Source of the DNA: Branchiostoma lanceolatum
Lineage: Eukaryota > Chordata > Leptocardii > Amphioxiformes > Branchiostomatidae
NCBI RefSeq assembly: GCF_035083965.1
Contig: NC_089739.1
Coordinates: forward strand, 6,188,001 to 6,252,000
Length of the DNA stretch: 64,000 nt
Reading direction: 5' to 3'
The notes beneath the pieces are model-generated. The model was not told the origin of the DNA, searched no databases, and saw nothing but the letters and a program-made list of their open reading frames with translations. Position numbers and translations under genes: made by a program. Below, piece by piece: positions 12,203-40,011 of this stretch; position 1 is the first letter of the stretch, and every line of letters begins with the position of its first letter.

Positions 12203-14399
12203 TTAGTGCTGACGCTTGCGGGTCAGGTCGAGGAGCAGGCTGCGGAGCTCAGCGGTTGCGGCATCTTTCTCGTGCTCTTCCCGCTTACGCATCAGCTCGC
12301 GGTCCTCCAGAGCCTGGATATACCGGCGAAGGGACATGGGGATGGCCTCCAGATCCGCCGGGCCCAGCTCTGGCTGCTCGTCGTGTTGGGGTGCGGAGTC
12401 CTCAGAAGCTGAGATGAAACTATCGGATGAATCCTCGCTGAGCTCTGGCTTCTTGCCACCCTTGCCTGATTTCTTGCCACCTTTGCCTGGTTTCTTTCCT
12501 TTGCCTGGTTTCTTGGAAGGTTTTATCGGCTTTCCGGGTTTGTCGGGCAGGAAATTGGCTTCATCGTCGCCGGAGCCATCTCTACCGCCGTCGTTATTCG
12601 TCAGCAGCAGGCCGATCTCGTTGATCTGCTCCGTCAAGTCGGAGAAATCTTCGATGGTGTTGTCCTCCAGAACCTCCGCGTTAGCAGCATCGACCTTTGT
12701 AGTTCGGGCTATGAAAAAATATGAATTATTTTCTGTTAACAGTGTTTGGGTTCATTGTTGTTGTTGATAGACAGATAGACAGATGGATAGATAAATGAAT
12801 AGATAGATAGACGAGTGAATTTATGGATACGTGATGTATGTCTAGAAAGAAGGAAAATAGATGAATAGATAGATAGATAGATAGATGGATAGATGGATGG
12901 ATAGATGGCTGGATGGATAGATAGATGACACAAGATGCTCATGTTACTGTGATAGTCATTTATATTCACAGTGTGAGTGAATATAAATTAGGTCACAGTG
13001 TGGATTGATGGATACGTGAACGGATGATTATCTAGAAGGACGGAAAATAGATTAGTAGACTGATAGATAGATAGATAGATTATCTAGATAGACAGACAGA
13101 CAGACAGATAGATAGGTAGCTACATAAAATACGTCCATGAATTTCAAGTAGGCCACGAGATCACCACGGATCGTCAAGCAAAAGAGTAATTCAAAAAACT
13201 ATACTGAAATTACGAATCATAATAAAGACCCGTCCTGAAATCTGTAAAGACAATGAGGACTTGGTGCAATGAAGTATCAATTTGTACGAGTTGTATCAGA
13301 ACTGTTTTATGTTACATTCAGTTATTCTATGTTCTATTACCCGAATGGTTTATGAGTGTCTGCTTCACTTTCAAACAATTTGCTGTTTTTTCGGTTTCAG
13401 TGGGTTACGTTCTAGCCTCTACCAGGCTTAGAAAATTGTAGAAATTGGCCAAATTGGCCAGATAGACAGAATATAGAATGATACAGGAGTTAGCTGGTTG
13501 AAAATACAGTTTTGCAACCCGCTAACTTCTTTGTTATGTTATATCTGTCTATTTTGCCAATTTGTACTATTTTTCCAGCAACCGGTGGAGCCTGGTAGGG
13601 GCTAGAACGTTCTTCGTATATTCAGACCACTGATCCAGACATTGATGACTTGCGCTTTCTATTCGAATAATCTTTGCAGCTGCCTTATGTGTGATGACCT
13701 GTTTTCTCCAGTTGTCTTAGAGATAATACTTAACGGTCACTGACAGTGGTCGGTATAATCAGTTAATTAAAGAACACATGCTTAGACAAAGAGATGGAGG
13801 GATGGGTCGAAGTGCTTCTCGTCTGTCCTTTGTAAACATGTCGCGGCCTAGTTGTGCTTTAACCCGTATCTTCACATTTACTTTGGCATGCTTAAAGGAC
13901 TTCGTGTTATGTGGATGTATGGTCCATGTTTGTCCGCAAAAGGTCCTGGCACGATAGGATTACGACAAATTGAAGACATTTATGAGACCGTCTTGCGTAT
14001 GTCGTACAAAATTTAGCAGTGTCTTGTGACGGAAAGGTTGTCGTAGTTTTGATTTTTTTAAACTTATCATATAAATGAATTCATGTAGGCTAGAGACAAG
14101 CTTGAAGGGAGGAAACGTATTAAGTCAATTAAGGCCTGTGACAGTTTCTAACCGCCGAGTAGGACAACCGTTTCCGTAACAAGACAGATACATTTTGTAC
14201 AAAACAAGCCTTCAGTTTGCGATCGCCCAACAGTCGTACGACAATCGTGACCGGGCCCTTGGTGGTCTATATGACATGACGCTGTAAGGAGATGTCTACC
14301 TGTCAGATGGTTCTTTGCCCTGGATGTTAGCTGGTGCACCAGGTCCTCCCGCGCCTGTGTGGCCGCCAGAAACGTCATCAGTAGAACCGCTACCTTCAT
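12203..14399 (-). CDS. Secreted Lys/Gly-rich acidic-basic protein, unknown
   Basis: Two exons: 14399-14300 (ATG) and 12708-12203 (stop). The junction is phase 1 and the spliced protein has 201 residues. Seen in order: a signal peptide (MKVAVLLMTFLAATQA, cleavage probably near residue 16), a short helical stretch, an acidic part (EDNTIEDFSDL), and a tract of PGK/GGKK repeats around residues 85-115 (KKPGKGGKKSGKGGKKPE). Then comes a Ser/Asp/Glu run and a charged amphipathic C-terminus (SLRRYIQALEDRELMRKREE). The C-terminus ends LTRKRQH with a dibasic site. No cysteine appears in the mature part as read. I do not recognise a family. Candidate roles (matrix or mucus protein, peptide precursor) are guesses. 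The signal peptide, splice frame and TATA box make it likely to be a real gene. Confidence 0.7.
12768..13125. repeat. (GATA/GATG)n tracts in the intron of the secreted-protein gene
   Basis: Imperfect ATAGATAG/ATGGATGG runs at 12768-12935 and 13050-13125. They share the motif GGATACGTGA, which suggests that one half arose by duplication of the other. Confidence 0.85.
13405..13611. mobile_element. MITE with 22-bp TIRs
   Basis: Left end ACGTTCTAGCCTCTACCAGG and right end CCTGGTAGGGGCTAGAACGT match as an inverted repeat at 21 of 22 positions. About 205 bp, no coding capacity. Same core TIR as 4205-4397. Confidence 0.7.
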
Positions 14400-14488
14400 G
14401 TTGCCGTCTGAAAACAATGACGAGGAGTCCAATGTCAAATTTACGGCGTTCTTAGTATACTTTCCAAGCAGAAGTTCGTCTCCGGCTG

Positions 14489-14496
14489 TTTATATA
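14489..14496 (-). promoter_or_regulatory. TATA box of the secreted-protein gene
   Basis: TATATAAA on the minus strand, about 90 bases upstream of the start codon. This would put transcription start near 14460 with a 5' UTR of about 60 bases. Confidence 0.5.
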
Positions 14497-15282
14497 TTGT
14501 GTTTCAATGCGTTTTTGTCGGGTTTTCTATATTGTCCAGTTTTATTTCGTTTCGTTTGGTGGGCATAAAGAAATTGGACAAAAATACATAAAAAAACAGC
14601 CGGAGCAGAACCTCTGCTTGGAGAGTACGTTCGTGGTAGTGCGAAATAAACAAATCGCTTTTTACAATTACATTTGCTACCTTCACATTATTTTGTGAAT
14701 GATTCCAAGATGATCTATATATTTACATGCACAATTCGAATGCATACGCTACAAGGAATTCGCATGTATAGATAAGAGAAGAGGTGACGAAGGAAAGAAA
14801 CAAATCTAGCCGCAAATTAAAGATAAGTATATCTCGATATGCAGTTGTGAAATTCTAGAAAATCATACTTTCCCTCGCCACACTGGTATATATTCCTTAA
14901 CAGCCAAGATATCGATTTCAAAATAATCTTTGATCCAAATGCACCGCAACTGATAAATGACAGACTATGTTTCTTTGCTAATAGTTTACCCCCAACTAGA
15001 ATCCAGCGTCAAAAAAGCATTCAAAAGTGTAACGTCACTCTAGTGTCTGGCAATATACCTGGAAGTCAGCAGAATGGTGCACACTGATGCTCAAGCTCGT
15101 TCCTTCCTTTCTGTGGTAGATTCCGATTTAGGGGTTGGTTTATATACTTATGCAGGATCGTGTTTACCTTCACGCTAGCTTTCACCACTAGTGACGTAAA
15201 AGGTACAGCCAGGCACCACTAAACGTGCCGTTAGAGTTTGCCCAAACCACGCCTAAAGAAGGATGGTGTCAATCAAATGGAT

Positions 15283-15535
15283 CGTCGAGTTGGCGCAACG
15301 GTTAGAGGGATTGGCACAGAACCCAGAGGTCCTGGGTTCAAATCCTCTGACACGCAACCGATTTTCCTCATTCCACTCAGGTATACATGTAGTTGATAGC
15401 AAACCAGAGGTCCTGGGTTCAAATCCCCTGACATGCAACCGATTATTTGTGTCATTGGGACAGGCGCACACTTACAGTATATGACTTTCCTCACTCCACC
15501 CAGGTGTAGATTGGGGAGGGAAAAAGTGGTGGAAG
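15283..15535 (+). repeat. tRNA-derived SINE with duplicated box B
   Basis: A box-A-like TTGGCGCAACGGTTAGAGG is followed by a box B, GGTTCAAATCC. A tandem repeat of about 75 bp then brings a second GGTTCAAATCC near 15416. The body contains the SINE-typical CACTCCACCCAGGTGTAGA. The head is not a functional tRNA, since the anticodon arm is not intact. Confidence 0.65.
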
Positions 15536-16024
15536 GAGAGGGTTGGGCTCCGCTTTCCGATACCGTGTCCTAGACAGTGGATAGCAAACCCCAGCCCCCA
15601 TGTCCTCCAATCAGGAGCCTGTATTTTATATTGATTATGAGGCCGCAATACTATTGGCCAACCTACAGCTAGCGGCTAACAAACCATGGGGCGGGACATT
15701 AACTGTTCATCTTTATATTGACCAGTCAGCAGCAAACAGTTCGAGGCGGGTCATTATTAGAAACATTCCTTTTCGAACATGTGAGTTAGGTCTTGATTTG
15801 CATGATTGAGTTTTATTATTCTAATCTAAACTTGAGCTGCGTAAAATCCATTCGTGCCTTTATTAGTTATCTTTTTTCGATGTTGTTTATTTTTGATGTA
15901 CAAACTATCGATTGATACAAAAAATGTCTACCTTAAGGGCAAAAATCTAATTATAATGTGGTAAATCAAAATAAATAAATAAAGGACAATTTTTCTTCGT
16001 CTGTGTTTTGTTTACGATATAACC

Positions 16025-17699
16025 ATGGCGGTAAACTTACAGACGACCCTAGTCATGATGATTAGTTACCTGATATTAACTCTCCCGATCGAGCTGTCTG
16101 CAACAGAAGAGTTCCACGTCTCCGTACCAGAAAACGCCCCTGTTGGAGAGACCATATTTAACCTACCAGGGACTCAAGCTGGAGAAAAAGGGGAACTTCC
16201 GTGTGCCAAAATGGACGGGGATCCGTATTTCCGCTTTAACCTAACGAAGAACTGCACCATTCTGGCCGCCAACCCTCTGGACTGGTCCATACAGTCGGCA
16301 TATCTGCTGAAGATTCGCAGGGGATTGAGCAATATCAGTGTCGATGTGAAGTTGACTGACGTTGTGGGCTATCCTCCTGTGTATAACGACACGTGTGAAA
16401 CCCCTATCAATCCTGACGTTCAATTCTGACGACAATATGGATTGTCACAAACCGTGTCCAAACGGTCGGTTCGGTTGGAAATGTCAGCAGGTTTGTGAGT
16501 GTAAGAACAATGCTCCTTGTGATAACGTGGACGGTAGCTGCGCATGCGTGACGCCATGGATGGGACGGAACTGTGACCAATTGCAGACAAGCAGAGCTAG
16601 AGATGAACCGGTGCTCGAAGTCCTAGTTGCAGTAGGCTCCTTAGTCATGCTTGTTGCCATAGTGATGGCCATACTGTTCAAAACAGGAATTCTGGCTTGC
16701 TCCACTCCCGGCACAGGCGAGGAAGACAAGATACTTTTCGAACTGAAGAGAATGGAGCAGGATCTAGCGCAGAGCCTACAGCCGGGCTGGCTGGGACGTT
16801 GGGAGAAGAAGATTCGCCATCTTACTCCTGGTCCCCTGATAGGAGAAGGGATGTTTGGGCAAGTCAGAAGGGCTCAACTGCGCACACCTGAGGGAGAGCG
16901 AGCCGTTGCCGCCAAAACAGTTCGCGTTGAGGACTCCCAGTCCTACCGAGACTTCTACAGAGAAGCAGCCATACTAGTTACTTTGCACCACGAACTGGAC
17001 AATGATCGCAAGTCCAACATCGTTCGACTTGTTGGGCTCATTACCAAGTCTACGGAGAAGTACATTCTTCTGGAATATGCCCCCAAAGGCGATCTCTTAG
17101 GCTTCCTACGGGGTATAAGGAACAAGAATGAGGAATATCTACTGAGAAACCTTCTTGGATACGCAGTCCACATTGCACGAGCTCTACAACAGCTGGAACG
17201 CTTGAGAATCGCCCATCGTGACGTGGCCGCTCGCAACGTCCTCATCACTGCCGATGACGTGGCCAAGTTGGCTGACTTTGGACTGGCGAGAGACGTCTAC
17301 GCCACCACTCAGTATGTACGAACCAACCAACCAGGCGTTGACGAACTCCTTCCGCTGAAGTGGATGGCGCTGGAGTCCATCGAGATCGGCGAGTACACCT
17401 GTGAGAGTGACGTCTGGTCCTTCGGCGTGCTGCTGTGGGAGATCGCCACGCTGGGAAAAGACCCGTGCTACGATGGCAGGACTCAGCTGAGCTTTCTTCA
17501 GATGGTAGGGATTCTGAGACAAGGAATACGGATGAAGAGGCCGCCGGAATGTCCAGAGGACCTGTACCGACTGATGAGAGCGTGTTGGCGCGACGTTCCT
17601 GCTACAAGGCCGACTCCAGAGGGCATAGAAAGGAGACTGCTGCAACTGCGACGTCTACTGCTTCCACCGGAAGCTATTCAGATGGAGACTGCGTTGTAA
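16025..17699 (+). CDS. Orphan receptor tyrosine kinase, cadherin/EGF-like ectodomain
   Basis: Intronless. The first part (16025 to about 16427) gives a signal peptide (ends LPIELSA), a cadherin-like start EEFHVSVPENAPVGETIF and a Cys-poor stretch. The second part, one frame over, gives an EGF-like module (CHKPCPNGRFGWKC, CECKNNAPCDNVDGSCAC) and a membrane helix (VLVAVGSLVMLVAIVMAILF). A complete tyrosine kinase follows: glycine loop GEGMFGQV, the VAAK lysine, HRDVAARN near 17214, DFGLAR near 17274, LPLKWMALESI and SDVWSFGVLLWE. All catalytic residues are present. The frames meet between 16362 and 16429, so one base is gained or lost there. Amphioxus is known for many such orphan kinases. It could be a live gene with a sequence error or a young pseudogene. 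Confidence 0.75.
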
Positions 17700-17824
17700 T
17701 AAGTTTTAAGTTCATCATAATTAATTTTGTATGATTTACTATCTAACAATTGTTTTCGTTCTTCCTATACTGTATTTGATTTAATTGTATTGTTATTGTA
17801 TTGATAAAATTGTATTTAATTAGG

Positions 17825-17890
17825 CGGACTCCAGGAAGATTAGTGTAGAAATTGTTGTACACTAATGGAGATCTGAATAAAACAAACAAA
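17825..17890 (+). terminator. Poly(A) region of the kinase gene, LINE-tail-like
   Basis: AATAAA at 17876-17881 lies 177 bases after the stop. It is preceded by GGACTCCAGGAAGATTAG and a hairpin (ATTAGTGTA ... TACACTAAT). That combination resembles, from memory, the 3' ends of CR1-like LINEs. The gene may thus use a signal that came from a retrotransposon. Confidence 0.45.
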
Positions 17891-18591
17891 CAATAACTGT
17901 GACGAAAATGAAAGAAAAAACGATCTCGAATCAGTTATGTATATAAGTTGTATGTTAGTCTGTATTTTTGTGGGTCAGCCGTTACCAGCGAGAGCTATAG
18001 GCTCACCCAGGGTAATGAGTTGTTTTCATTGTTAATAGATACAAATAACTAGTGCCGATGAGTACTGCAATTGCGCTTAAGCCAAGGAAAATAATTTTCT
18101 TGATATTTTTCTTAATCAGGTAAAAAATCAACGTGCGTATGGATGTCATCTATTCAATTTACCTGCTGTGGCCATATCTTTCGAAAAAACTTAATAATTT
18201 CAGCATAGCTTTCTCTTAAAAAGTCAAGTCTGCTTAGTACATGTACATGTAATATATGTAAGGATAGGTTATAAAGGAAATAAACTTTTTATACTATAAT
18301 GGAAATAGGCAGCCAATTCTTTGCTACTACACTAACATGGCAACAATACTATTGTTTCCTATCCATTGCAGACGTTTGCAACTATGAATTGCCTTAGTGT
18401 TTTATTGTCGTACTCAGTGTAATTGTAATGTTAAGTGGTCCGCAACATCAGCTTGTCTGCCTGGCATGGCGTTCCACTGTGTATTGTCTTGTTGCAATTC
18501 TTAATGAAGAATAAAGAACATATGGGAGTCCAGAATGTTGTTTACGTAATAATGTGTGTACTTTAATGTTCTTTAGATTCAGGGATGTGAA

Positions 18592-18839
18592 CAGTTTACA
18601 ATCAAGCCTTTACAAGTCACCACCTCTGGGTAAGGACCATGCGGCCAATGTGACCACTCTTTGGTGGTCCCATAGATGATTTTCCCATTGACACAAGAAT
18701 CAAGAATCCTGGGTGGACGATTTCTGCCTTGATCATAGATAACATTTATTAGTAAGTGCTTGCAATTGTTATTAATGTGACCACCTGTCCACCAAATGTT
18801 CTTGGTCCTCTAAGTGGTCTTTTAGGCCAGTTTTGACTG
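18592..18839. mobile_element. CAGTCAAAACTG-type TIR element, degraded
   Basis: The right end GGCCAGTTTTGACTG is followed by TA; the left end is CAGTTTACAATCAAGCC. It shares GACCACCTGTCCACC and GTGGTC motifs with the larger 47947-49263 element. A further fragment is seen at 49945-50010. Confidence 0.5.
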
Positions 18840-18849
18840 TACATGTACA

Positions 18850-19286
18850 TAGAGCTGTGTACCTAAACAAATTCTAGGTACAGGTACAGGTACACGGGTT
18901 TAGGTACAGGTCCGGACCTGAACCTGTACCTAAACTACTTGTTCAGAAAATGGTAGATTTTCAATAAGGACAAAAGCATGTTTGAACTGGTAACAACATA
19001 ATATCTAATTGTGCTAGGTATTATTTTTATGAAAACAGAGATGAAAACTTGACTCTAGCCTTGCAAATGTGTTTTATGTGCAGGAGTATAGTATAGATGT
19101 GGCTTTAGAGCACTGCCACGGTAATTTCATAGTAATTTTATCTGTCAAAGTGACCATCCCCTGAGTCAGGCTTGACCTGATTAGTACAGGTCCAGTACCG
19201 TCCAGCAGGGTTCAGGTATTTGGACCTGTACCTAGTTGACTGTACCCGGTACTGTATCGGTACAGTGTACCAGTACACAGCTCTAA
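18850..19286. mobile_element. TIR element with GAGCTGTGTAC ends
   Basis: The left end AGAGCTGTGTACC and the right end GTACACAGCTCT are inverted repeats. The subterminal regions are rich in GGTACAGG/CCTGTACC. A sister copy begins at 55386. Internal parts similar to 55490-55860 recur at 19840-20110. Confidence 0.55.
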
Positions 19287-20187
19287 CTGTACATCAACTC
19301 TCACTATTCTGCCAGTTACATGAAAAAAAGGTGAATTTAAGATCTACTACTGCAGCATCAGCAACCCCTGCAGTTAGCACACTTCAGATATCCAGGTGTT
19401 CAGTTAAGACATTCTTGAAAAGGCCTCGCTAACACCATTTCTTTAATGTGGCCATCTAAAGGTACCCTGGGTTGAAAGTTCAAATGACAGTGTGACATGA
19501 TGACATAATGACAAGTCTTCATTTATTTCCCAGATTCTGCAGTCAACAATGCTGACCCCCCAAGCAGCTTCCTACTGTACTGCAGATTGCAAGCATGAGA
19601 ATCTTATAGTAGAGCAAGGGTGCCACAACGGGAGAACTATTCTGCCTTCAGAATGGTTTGCATTCTCCTGAAGACTATCTACCTGTCAATGAGTACTCAG
19701 TACATATCTGTACAGTGCCACATACAGAAACCATTCAGGTACAGGACCAGAACACCAGAACATCAATGTATCCATGTGGTGCCTGAATTCACCTCACTCA
19801 AGTATATAACTTGTTGACTTATTTTCTTAACTACAAAAGTGTTATTCCTTCCACAAAGATGAAAATTTAGCACTGGAAAAATGTTGTATGGGCATTGAAA
19901 TCAGCACCATCTTTGATCATGAGCACATTTTTTTTTCCATAACTATAAGATACCAGTCCTGTGATACCTGTCAACATTCTGTTTGATAATTCATGTTTTT
20001 TAAATCTTTGAAGACACCGGGTAACGTTAATACTTTGTTATATTGTTCAGGTACAGGTAAAGGTCTGAATCTGTACCTAAACCTCTGTACCGGTACCTGT
20101 ACTTGCACTTGATGCTACACTTATGTACTAATATAAGCTCTTTACTCAGTCTATAGTTTGTACATGATGTACATGTGAGAGTGAGAC

Positions 20188-37013
<16,826 letters not shown>

Positions 37014-37464
37014 TGTGCTGAGCTTTCAGTTTTCCATCCGCATTTTCTTGCAAAACCGCCAAAATTACTTGTCAAGAAACTTGCCCGAGCCTGCAATGCG
37101 CGCCATAAATAAGGTCACAACCTTTCACCCCTGACCCACATTCATTCTACGTAAATAAGGCACTTTATTTGCTCACTAGTCATACGACGCATAAAATTTA
37201 CCCCCCAAAAAATAAAAACGTTACTTTTTAATAATACACTTCTATGTCTCAGTACTAATATCTATTGTAAAATTTTTATGGGAAATTTGAAAGATTTTTG
37301 TCCATCTATTGCAACATAAAATTTAGATTCTTAGATAACTCGAATAGTCTGCTAGCTTTCTCTGACTTCCAAGATGGCCGTCTGAGGATTTTTGAACCGA
37401 AACACAGATTCTGCACGTGTTTTATTCCAATTTATTACCGATTCTCCCATTTTTCAACGCCACG
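37014..37464. promoter_or_regulatory. Divergent RFC1 / MRPS17 promoter interval
   Basis: 450 bases lie between the two start codons, which point away from each other. No TATA box stands out. An ATG-only first coding exon makes RFC1's 5' UTR start here. Presence of a shared promoter is inferred from geometry alone. Confidence 0.5.
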
Positions 37465-40011
37465 ATGCCGGTCGGACGGAACTGGCCGAAGCTGCTGAAG
37501 GCCTGGAACCCCCAGTGGGTGATCGGGAGGGTCATAGGGGTCAGACTGGAGCAAGTCGCCAAGGTCAAATGTGTGAAGATGGTTCTGGACCCGTACATTG
37601 TCACGGTAACGTTACCCGTTGTATAATTTTACACTATTTTAAATACCGTGTTATGATTTGCCCCAAGTAGATGTAAGGTTTGTTGTTTTGTACGGATTTC
37701 TAGATTTTTGTGGAAGTTAAGAGAGAAATACGCTCGACAACAGAAATAGGCAAAATACCAGAAAAACCCGTACATCTGCTTGGAGATTAAATTGTTCCTT
37801 GAAAATATTTAACTTTTTTTGTTTGTGCATTTACCAAGGAGGTTATAGGTTATTTGCCAATGAAAATTTTTGGAGATGAGATGATATTCTTTTGATATAC
37901 CCAGTAGTCATATTTGTAAGCTTCAAAATAAGATATAAACCTTGTTTCTTGCGAATTATTAGCCTGAACTCAATCAAGCTCCTGTATCGGCTTGCTGCCC
38001 TGTAACCGCATAGCTGGGGAGGGGACAGAAATCCCCTGGGACAGCTGGAGTTTGCGTTATACAGACTAGCGAATTATGAGGTTCACGATTCTATGTATGC
38101 AAGTGCAGCGAAATACAAGTTGTGGGTGATACATGTATGTCAAAGTTTAAAAGGCCCCTGGGACGTAAATAAAAAACATCTGGACATTGTTATATGCAAA
38201 TTGTTTACAAGTTACTAGGGACCTTCACCTTTGACAACTTACCCTTACTAGTATACTGTAATGCATTTCGCAGTGCATGCATACTTAGAATCGTAAACCT
38301 TCTGATTTGTTCATAATATCACTGTAACCAATTCCAACGGTATTACATCCCAAATAATGTCCTTGCTGTAAACTTAAGATTCTTGCAAGCTATTTCACCT
38401 TATTTTCTAAAATGACAATTACACTTGAATTTCTTCCTGCAGTATTTTGGAAAACCTAGAACATTCTACGCGCACGATCCGGAGAAGAAGTGCACTATGG
38501 GAGATGTCGTTCTTCTAAAGGCTCTACCAGAACCCGCGCCAACGACACCTCACCCCTCCACACACGAGATTAGCGAATTTGTCCACCAGGTTGGTTCATA
38601 ATGTCCCATCTCTGTCCCCCACACTTCTAGTCTCGTCCCAGCAGCTCAATGCTCCCGCTGCACTAATCATGCTTTCAAGCTGCAGACCATTGCGTGTAAG
38701 ACCAACTACTACAGGCTCTCGTTCTTCCCTCGTACCATCAAAGAGTGGAATGAACTTGAGCCTAGTGTGGCGGAGGCGGAGTCCCTCTCCCAGTTCAAAG
38801 CCGAGCTGGGACGGGCTTTGCTGCATTAAGCTGCCCCCCGTCCTTGTATATATGTAAATATATAATTACTAACAACACTAAAAGTTTCACTTGTCCAGTT
38901 CTTGCACATGTCATTGTCCAGCCCCCTATCTACCCCTTGTTTGCACCTGTTACTAACACTTGCGCAGCTCCTAATAATCCGCCGAAAGGCGGGCTGAGCA
39001 GTATTGAAGATGATGATGAATGTCACTCTAGCGAATAAATGATGGGAAATTGTTCAGGTTCAGGTTCAAAACGTCCGAACATCATTTAAAAACCAGTGGA
39101 TCTCTACAACTGGATAAGATTCAAAGATTACTTCGGGACATTTCGAGTGACATTCTTTATTTTAGTGTCACTATCATCCTAGTGACGCTGAAGAATGTCA
39201 CTCGAAATGTCCAGTTGTAAAGGTCGACTTGTTTTTTAAATATTGTTAACCCAGATACATGTAACAGATGTGCCTTACATGTATGTGGCAGAGACTGTTA
39301 TTCTCGAATAGGACTGTTTAGCTATAGCCGAAGCTGTAGGGCTTATGTGAATTAGGATTTCATCATGGTCAATGTTGACTGTAGGTTATATGGATGTCTA
39401 ACCTTCATAAACATATCTGAACATCAGTGATAGTTTACCAATGGCTTGTTTCTAGATCAAAGTTTGGCATGTACATGAACCTCATCAGCAATGTACATTT
39501 TTGTGCCTGCACCTGCATTTAGGTACACAGGCCTAAGGGCCTATTCATGTACCCTTTGAAAGAAGCTGCACTTACAGGTGGCAGTGTGGTCTTTTGTTTT
39601 GGGTTGTTGACGTATAACCCTCAGGTTCTATGTACAAATCCCTACAGCGTAACCTACAAATGTAGCAGGCCCCAATGCTGTTCCCTTCCATCATAATGAT
39701 CTGTCATGTCTTTCTGTAGGTTGGGAGAATATACAATTCCATCATAATGATCTGTTCTTTCTGTAGGTTGGGAGAATATACAATCCCATCATAATGATCT
39801 GTTCTTTCGGTAGGTTGGGAGAATATACGACCCAATTAGAGGCCAGCGCTGTGAAGGCACCGCCCTCCTTCCCCCCACCAAACACAAACTTCCGGTGGAG
39901 CCACCGAAAGGACGACCCTACAGGGAAATTCCCGCGCCCGAAAGATCACCTTACGAAAAAATCCTACCGGACACTGAGTATTACCGAAATAAAGATATGC
40001 ACAAATCTTAG
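37465..40011 (+). CDS. MRPS17: Mitochondrial small-subunit ribosomal protein uS17m
   Basis: Three exons: 37465-37605, 38443-38589, 39814-40011 (stop), 161 residues (human 130). Seen: N-terminal WVIGRVIGVRLEQVAKVKC and VLDPYIVTVYFGKPRTFYAH, GDVVLLKALP (the S17 OB-fold core), and VGRIYDPIRGQRCEGT. The extra length is a C-terminal tail with KILPDTEYYRNKDMHKS. Role: binds rRNA in the mitochondrial 28S subunit. Only the third of three tandem acceptor sites (39814) gives the right frame. A likely poly(A) signal is AATAAA at 40194-40199; another AATAAA overlaps the last codons. Confidence 0.93.
38600..39040 (+). mobile_element. 5'-truncated LINE, 3' end
   Basis: Codes the C-terminal end typical of non-LTR reverse transcriptase proteins: YYRLSFFPRTIKEWNELE, then SLSQFKAELGRALLH and a stop. 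A 3' UTR with CCGCCGAAAGGCGGGCTGAG and a GATGATGATGAAT tail follows. It begins about ten bases after the donor of MRPS17 exon 2, in intron 2, in the sense direction. Confidence 0.75.
39101..39222. repeat. Fold-back of a GTCACTCGAAA(T/C)GTCC repeat
   Basis: GGACATTTCGAGTGACATTC is inverted against GAATGTCACTCGAAATGTCC, with outer CTACAACTGGA / TCCAGTTGTA also inverted. A single-orientation relative lies at 45490-45590 (GTCACTCGAAACGTCC, then CCAGTTGTAGAG). Probably the tail of a retroelement family. Confidence 0.55.
39673..39830 (+). repeat. Triplicated 3' splice site of MRPS17 exon 3
   Basis: Three 47-bp tandem copies each contain CATCATAATGATCTGT, TCTTTC(T/G)GTAG and GTTGGGAGAATATAC. Possible exon starts are 39720, 39767 and 39814. 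The first two lead to a stop or a shifted frame. Confidence 0.85.

Larger units (their letters stand above)
14400..16024. other. Intergenic, shared upstream region of two divergent genes
   Basis: It holds the TATA box at 14489-14496 for the minus-strand gene, AT-rich sequence, and the SINE at 15283-15535. At 15600-15700 there are promoter-like elements for the kinase gene: CCAAT at 15607, inverted CCAAT near 15652 and GGGGCGGGA near 15688. No other gene seen. Confidence 0.4.
17891..20187. other. Intergenic between the kinase and RFC1 (convergent)
   Basis: No exon seen. Holds a TIR element at 18592-18839, and repeats built on GGTACAGGTAC at 18850-19286 and 19840-20110. The 3' UTR of RFC1 should lie at its right end. 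Confidence 0.45.

Noticed and set aside
15600-15809. 69-codon open frame before the kinase gene
   Set aside because: No motif, no splice context; overlaps promoter-like CCAAT and GC elements.
39180-39215. Possible hammerhead ribozyme (CTGAAGA ... CGAAATGTC)
   Set aside because: The conserved boxes are loosely present, but no stem II can be drawn between them and flanking stems are weak. The 45490-45590 relative lacks the CTGANGA box.
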